NCBI GenBank assembly: GCA_003647765.1
Contig: QMNM01000037.1
Coordinates: forward strand, 1-9,414
DNA length: 9,414 nucleotides
DNA from: Candidatus Cloacimonadota bacterium
GTDB taxonomy: Bacteria > Cloacimonadota > Cloacimonadia > JGIOTU-2 > B8-G9
Direction: 5' to 3'
In this document: positions 6,772 to 9,414 of the stretch, piece after piece
Layout of the letters: every line of letters starts with the position of its first letter
Numbering within the stretch: position 1 is the first letter of the stretch
The notes under the pieces: generated by a model
What the model saw: only the letters and a program-made list of their open reading frames with translations
Told to the model about the DNA's origin: nothing
The model's database searches: none
Position numbers and translations under genes: made by a program

Positions 6772-6812
6772 CAAGAGTTCAAGAAGACAAGAGTTCAAGA
6801 AAACAAGATGAG
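6772..6812 (+). repeat. 16-base-period tandem repeat after the YchF-like gene
   Basis: The 14-mer CAAGAGTTCAAGAA occurs at 6772-6785 and 6788-6801, with a decayed third unit beginning CAAGATGAGAAG. It starts three bases after the stop codon. It is G-poor and purine-rich on the plus strand and codes for nothing visible. Such arrays look like slippage products or remnants of a dispersed intergenic repeat. Confidence 0.6.
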
Positions 6813-6868
6813 AAGAATTTAGTTAACTTAAATAATGAAAGATAGTTAAATAATCTAATAAAAAAAGA

Positions 6869-6877
6869 GAGGTGATT
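6869..6877 (+). promoter_or_regulatory. Shine-Dalgarno deciding the exoprotein start
   Basis: GAGGTGATT lies just before the ATG at 6881 (eight bases from GAGG). The in-frame GTG at 6872-6874 is inside this element. Starting at 6881 gives a normal signal peptide, MKK followed by a hydrophobic core. The same GAGGTGATTA element precedes the aminopeptidase. Confidence 0.8.
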
Positions 6878-6880
6878 ACA

Positions 6881-8965
6881 ATGAAAAAAGCAAATTATTT
6901 TAACTTAATAAGCATAATATTCTGTATCTTTGTTTGCTTTATTTTCGGGTCAACTAATATTTTTGCGGAATGGATATTAGTTGATTCTACTTCATTTACC
7001 AAACTTGTTCCAGTTGGAGAAAAATGCTATATTTCAGCTAATTCTGGCACAAGTTATTTGGAATTGTGTTTGCCATCAGATAATCTTACACAGGATGCTG
7101 AAACTGCTGTGAATATTGCTCCAAACTGGCTTAAAATGGATTTAAGAGATAATTTTCGCAGATTAAGTGAAACAAATCAAAATTTATACGCTGGTTTAAT
7201 TATCAATGCTGTTTATCCTTATATTGACGAAATATGCTTTGAAGTTGCTCATATATCTCCACAAACTCTATCCAGTTCAATGTCATCACAGGTCTTAATT
7301 GAAAATGTAGAATCATTATATGAAATTGATAACTATTTTGATTATGTAGAAATAGTTGACTACGATGGCGATGATTACTACTCAACAACAATGTATAAAG
7401 TTTTTGATGAAGGAAGTATTCAGGAAATTGAATTGCCAAAAGAGATTTATTACTGGTATATTGTTCATCCCAAATTGCATAAGGAAATACCTAATTATAT
7501 CAATCCGAGTAATGGAAATCCTGCAAGTCCTCCGACAGGTGTGTTCTGGCGTGATTATTTAATAAATCATAATGACTCTGGCTATCCGCTATTGCGATCC
7601 TGTCTGGACACCTGTAATGTATTATGGAAATGCGAGCAAAACACTGTTAATAATGGGGCTGTTGGTGCTCTTACTCAATGGATTCAGGATGTTATGACAT
7701 TTCAGTCATATCCTCATCATGATCAGCCAGTCCGTATCTATCATTTACATATTGGCACTTGCAGTGTGCATTCCTATTTAACATCAGCAGCGGCACGCGC
7801 AGCACTTATTCCAACTGTTGTTGATGTTATGTATAGTAATAATCATAAGATAAATGAATTTTGGGATAGACGCTGGATTGCCTGGGAGCCTGTGAATACT
7901 TATATTGACTACCCACAAGGTTATGAGAATTGGGGCTGGGATATTGCAGCTACATTCAACTGGCGCGGTGATAGCTTTATCTTGGATGCAACAGAAAAGT
8001 ACACAGAAGTTTGCACTCTTAATGTTAATGTAACAGATAATAATGGAAAGAATGTTGATGGTGCAAGAATCAAGATATACAGCAGTCCTTGTGTAAGTTG
8101 GGGTTGTACAGCTGGCTGGACAGATCATAATGGGCAAAAGAGATTTCTTCTCGGGGATAATCGCACATTTACTGCACAGGTTACAAGTAATATTGGAAAC
8201 TATCCTCAAAGTGGTATGGAGACCATAATTACAAACAGCGCGGCCGGGGTCTACTATAATTGGAATGTTACTTTGCCAGGAACTATACCAACTATTGATG
8301 TCTCATTAGATACTCTGCCAAGCAATCCAACTGATGATTACCGAATGGTTATAGAATATAATCTGCCAAGAGAAATCCTGTATGGCTATAATTTTGATGA
8401 TAATAACTGTTTCTCTGAATCAAGCTCGCCTGGTCATATTGACTTTTTTATCTGTGATGAAGATAATTTTAACAATTACACTTCAAGTCAGAACTTTTCT
8501 GCATTTGAGATACATCAAAACAGCTCTGGTAATAGCATTGACTTTGTATTGCCGAGTTTAGATTCTTGGCATGCTGTATTTACTAATGAGACAAACATGA
8601 CTATGACAGAAGAATTGCAGGTTACAGCAAAGCTATATCAGAATATCACAGCTGTTGTGCCAGAACAGGAAATTAAAAAATTATTTACTAAAATTTCTCT
8701 TTATCCGAATTATCCAAATCCATTTAATCCAGAGACACAAATTACATTTTATATCTCTCGTGCAGATGAGACAGAACTCGCAATTTACAATGTTTCTGGA
8801 CAAAAAGTGCGAACTTTAGTATGCGGTTTTCATACTGCTGGTGAACACACTGCTATTTGGAATGGCAAAGACGATAATGGAAATGAAGTTAGTAGTGGAA
8901 TCTATTTTTATCGTCTTGAATCAAATAATATTGTTAAAATTCGTAAGGCAGTGTTAATAAAGTAA
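6881..8965 (+). CDS. Secreted multidomain protein: transglutaminase-like core, regulatory beta domain, FlgD-like/T9SS-type sorting domain
   Basis: From ATG 6881 this is a 694-residue exported protein. Residues 1-29 are a signal peptide (MKK start, hydrophobic core, cleavage likely after NIFA). Residues 30-230 match no domain I can name. A transglutaminase-like core follows at about 235-345: GTCSVHSYLTSAAARAA with candidate nucleophile C294, then NNHKINEFW with H322. The usual third-residue context VDPT reads WEPVN, so E336 stands where Asp is expected; D343 is a nearby alternative. Residues 378-435 resemble a carboxypeptidase-regulatory/CnaB-like beta domain. The C-terminus, from NYPNPFNPETQITF (609-622) through IYNVSGQKVRTL to SSGIYFYRLE, is the FlgD-like fold used as a type IX sorting signal in FCB bacteria. 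Cysteines at 241, 245, 251, 404 and 409 could form disulfides. Such proteins may cleave or cross-link surface proteins; substrate and activity are unknown. It has no operon partner here except possibly the YchF-like gene 112 bases upstream. Confidence 0.85.
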   Translation: MKKANYFNLISIIFCIFVCFIFGSTNIFAEWILVDSTSFTKLVPVGEKCYISANSGTSYLELCLPSDNLTQDAETAVNIAPNWLKMDLRDNFRRLSETNQNLYAGLIINAVYPYIDEICFEVAHISPQTLSSSMSSQVLIENVESLYEIDNYFDYVEIVDYDGDDYYSTTMYKVFDEGSIQEIELPKEIYYWYIVHPKLHKEIPNYINPSNGNPASPPTGVFWRDYLINHNDSGYPLLRSCLDTCNVLWKCEQNTVNNGAVGALTQWIQDVMTFQSYPHHDQPVRIYHLHIGTCSVHSYLTSAAARAALIPTVVDVMYSNNHKINEFWDRRWIAWEPVNTYIDYPQGYENWGWDIAATFNWRGDSFILDATEKYTEVCTLNVNVTDNNGKNVDGARIKIYSSPCVSWGCTAGWTDHNGQKRFLLGDNRTFTAQVTSNIGNYPQSGMETIITNSAAGVYYNWNVTLPGTIPTIDVSLDTLPSNPTDDYRMVIEYNLPREILYGYNFDDNNCFSESSSPGHIDFFICDEDNFNNYTSSQNFSAFEIHQNSSGNSIDFVLPSLDSWHAVFTNETNMTMTEELQVTAKLYQNITAVVPEQEIKKLFTKISLYPNYPNPFNPETQITFYISRADETELAIYNVSGQKVRTLVCGFHTAGEHTAIWNGKDDNGNEVSSGIYFYRLESNNIVKIRKAVLIK

Positions 8966-9083
8966 TAAAAGCAGACCGAGATTGGCTGTAACAAATTTTA
9001 TAGAATCCAAATGCTATCAATAATATGAGAATTATCAGTAAAAAATAAATATTTTAATTGATGTATCTGGATTAAATTCTTCT

Positions 9084-9099
9084 CTCTGTGACTCTGTGG
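9084..9099 (+). repeat. CTCTGTGA CTCTGTGG tandem 8-mer remnant
   Basis: Two 8-mers differing only at the last base, preceded by TTCT. From memory, CTCTGTG / CACAGAG arrays are a common intergenic repeat type in uncultured bacteria. Whether this copy belongs to a dispersed family in this genome cannot be seen from one window. Confidence 0.45.
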
Positions 9100-9141
9100 T
9101 TAATAACTCGTGCCTTTAATATTACTTGATATTTCCAACAG

Positions 9142-9194
9142 TAAAAACCTAATCAGGACTTACGCACTTTGTGTAAGTCCTGATTAGGTTTTTA
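9142..9194. terminator. Long near-perfect hairpin, probable bidirectional terminator
   Basis: Arms of 25 bases (9142-9166 and 9170-9194) pair at 24 positions, with a G-T pair at 9164/9172 and a three-base loop. The outer end is A5/T5, so transcripts from either side end in a short U tract as the stem closes. It lies between two convergent genes, which fits a shared intrinsic terminator. The stem is longer and more perfect than a terminator needs. The half-site AATCAGGACTTACGCA also looks like a transposon end, and the outermost bases form TA on both sides, so a collapsed inverted-repeat element is an alternative. Confidence 0.65.
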
Positions 9195-9252
9195 GCATTA
9201 TTGTTATGGATTTTTATTGATATTACTTTAACAACATTTATCCTACAAAGTT

Positions 9253-9414
9253 TTAACGCAGAAGGATCATCTTCCTGGAATATTCTCCATATTTCGTCTT
9301 TAATTTGTAAAGATATATCCCAGAGCCAAGTTCCTCTCCTTGTTCATCTCTTCCATTCCAGCCAACTGAAATTAACTTATCCGCTTCAACATAACCACTA
9401 TACAATTCCTTTAT
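9253..9414 (-). CDS. C-terminal part of a second FlgD-like/T9SS-type sorting-domain protein (truncated by window edge)
   Basis: The minus strand is open from the right edge to a TAA at 9253-9255, giving 53 residues. They end in the same sorting-domain pattern as the neighbouring exoprotein: VGWNGRDEQGEELGSGIYLY (18 residues from the edge) followed by YSRKMILLR at the C-terminus. This matches the W-N-G-x-D-x-x-G-x-x-x-x-S-G-I-Y-x-Y-x-L core and the basic-hydrophobic tail of FlgD-like/type IX sorting domains. The rest of the protein lies outside the window, so its activity is unknown. It is convergent with the transglutaminase-like gene and the two share only the fold of this domain. Only the C-terminus is visible; no start can be given. 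Confidence 0.85.
   Translation of the reverse strand: MKELYSGYVEADKLISVGWNGRDEQGEELGSGIYLYKLKTKYGEYSRKMILLR

Larger units (their letters stand above)
8966..9252. other. Convergent intergenic spacer
   Basis: A 287-base AT-rich spacer between the stop codons of two convergent sorting-domain genes. It has no open frame of note. It holds a CTCTGTG tandem remnant at 9084-9099 and the long hairpin at 9142-9194. I see nothing else in it. Confidence 0.7.

Noticed and set aside
6772-6812. Direct repeats as a CRISPR array
   Set aside because: The units are 14-16 bases and contiguous with no unique spacers, and no cas gene is present.
7784-8209. Minus-strand 141-codon open stretch, Cys- and Ile-rich
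   Set aside because: It is antisense to the transglutaminase-like domain and its composition reflects the complementary strand; there is no ribosome-binding site or known motif.

Overview
This is an AT-rich window (about 70% A+T by eye) made mostly of housekeeping genes. It suggests a bacterium of the FCB superphylum or one of the candidate phyla around it (the Cloacimonadota / KSB1 / WOR-3 type). Two genes end in the FlgD-like, type IX secretion-type C-terminal domain (starting NYPNPFNPET in the complete one), which is typical of those lineages. Several genes have strong Shine-Dalgarno sequences (GAGGTGATT, GAGGAG), which is unlike most classical Bacteroidetes. I cannot name a genus or phylum from the sequence alone.

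Left part (26-3893, minus strand): the start of a division and cell wall (dcw) cluster in the standard order mraZ - rsmH (mraW) - ftsL-like - PASTA-containing class B penicillin-binding protein (ftsI/spoVD type). The genes are tightly coupled, with overlaps of 4, 41 and up to 23 bases. They would be read as one operon heading out of the left edge, where murE or mraY would be expected next. MraZ is the likely regulator, RsmH methylates 16S rRNA, the FtsL-like protein is a small bitopic divisome component, and the PBP cross-links septal peptidoglycan.

Middle (3894-4268): a 375-base, very AT-rich divergent spacer with no gene. It holds an 11-bp-arm inverted repeat just upstream of mraZ and several copies of a TTTGACA-type motif, two of them conserved over 13 bases (TTTGACASATTTT). 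These are the best operator candidates in the window.

Right part (4269-9414): an M24B Xaa-Pro aminopeptidase, a divergent YchF-type P-loop NTPase whose switch II glycine-rich loop has been lost without a gap, and a large secreted protein with a signal peptide, a transglutaminase-like core, a carboxypeptidase-regulatory-like beta domain and a sorting domain. A convergent, truncated second sorting-domain protein enters from the right edge on the minus strand. Between the two convergent genes is a near-perfect 25-bp-arm hairpin, probably a bidirectional terminator or a collapsed inverted-repeat element. The plus-strand spacers carry remnants of short tandem repeats.

No clearly new multi-gene system is visible. 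The most interesting items are the MraZ-side motif array, the altered YchF, the transglutaminase-like exoprotein with a possible change at its third catalytic position, and the long palindrome.
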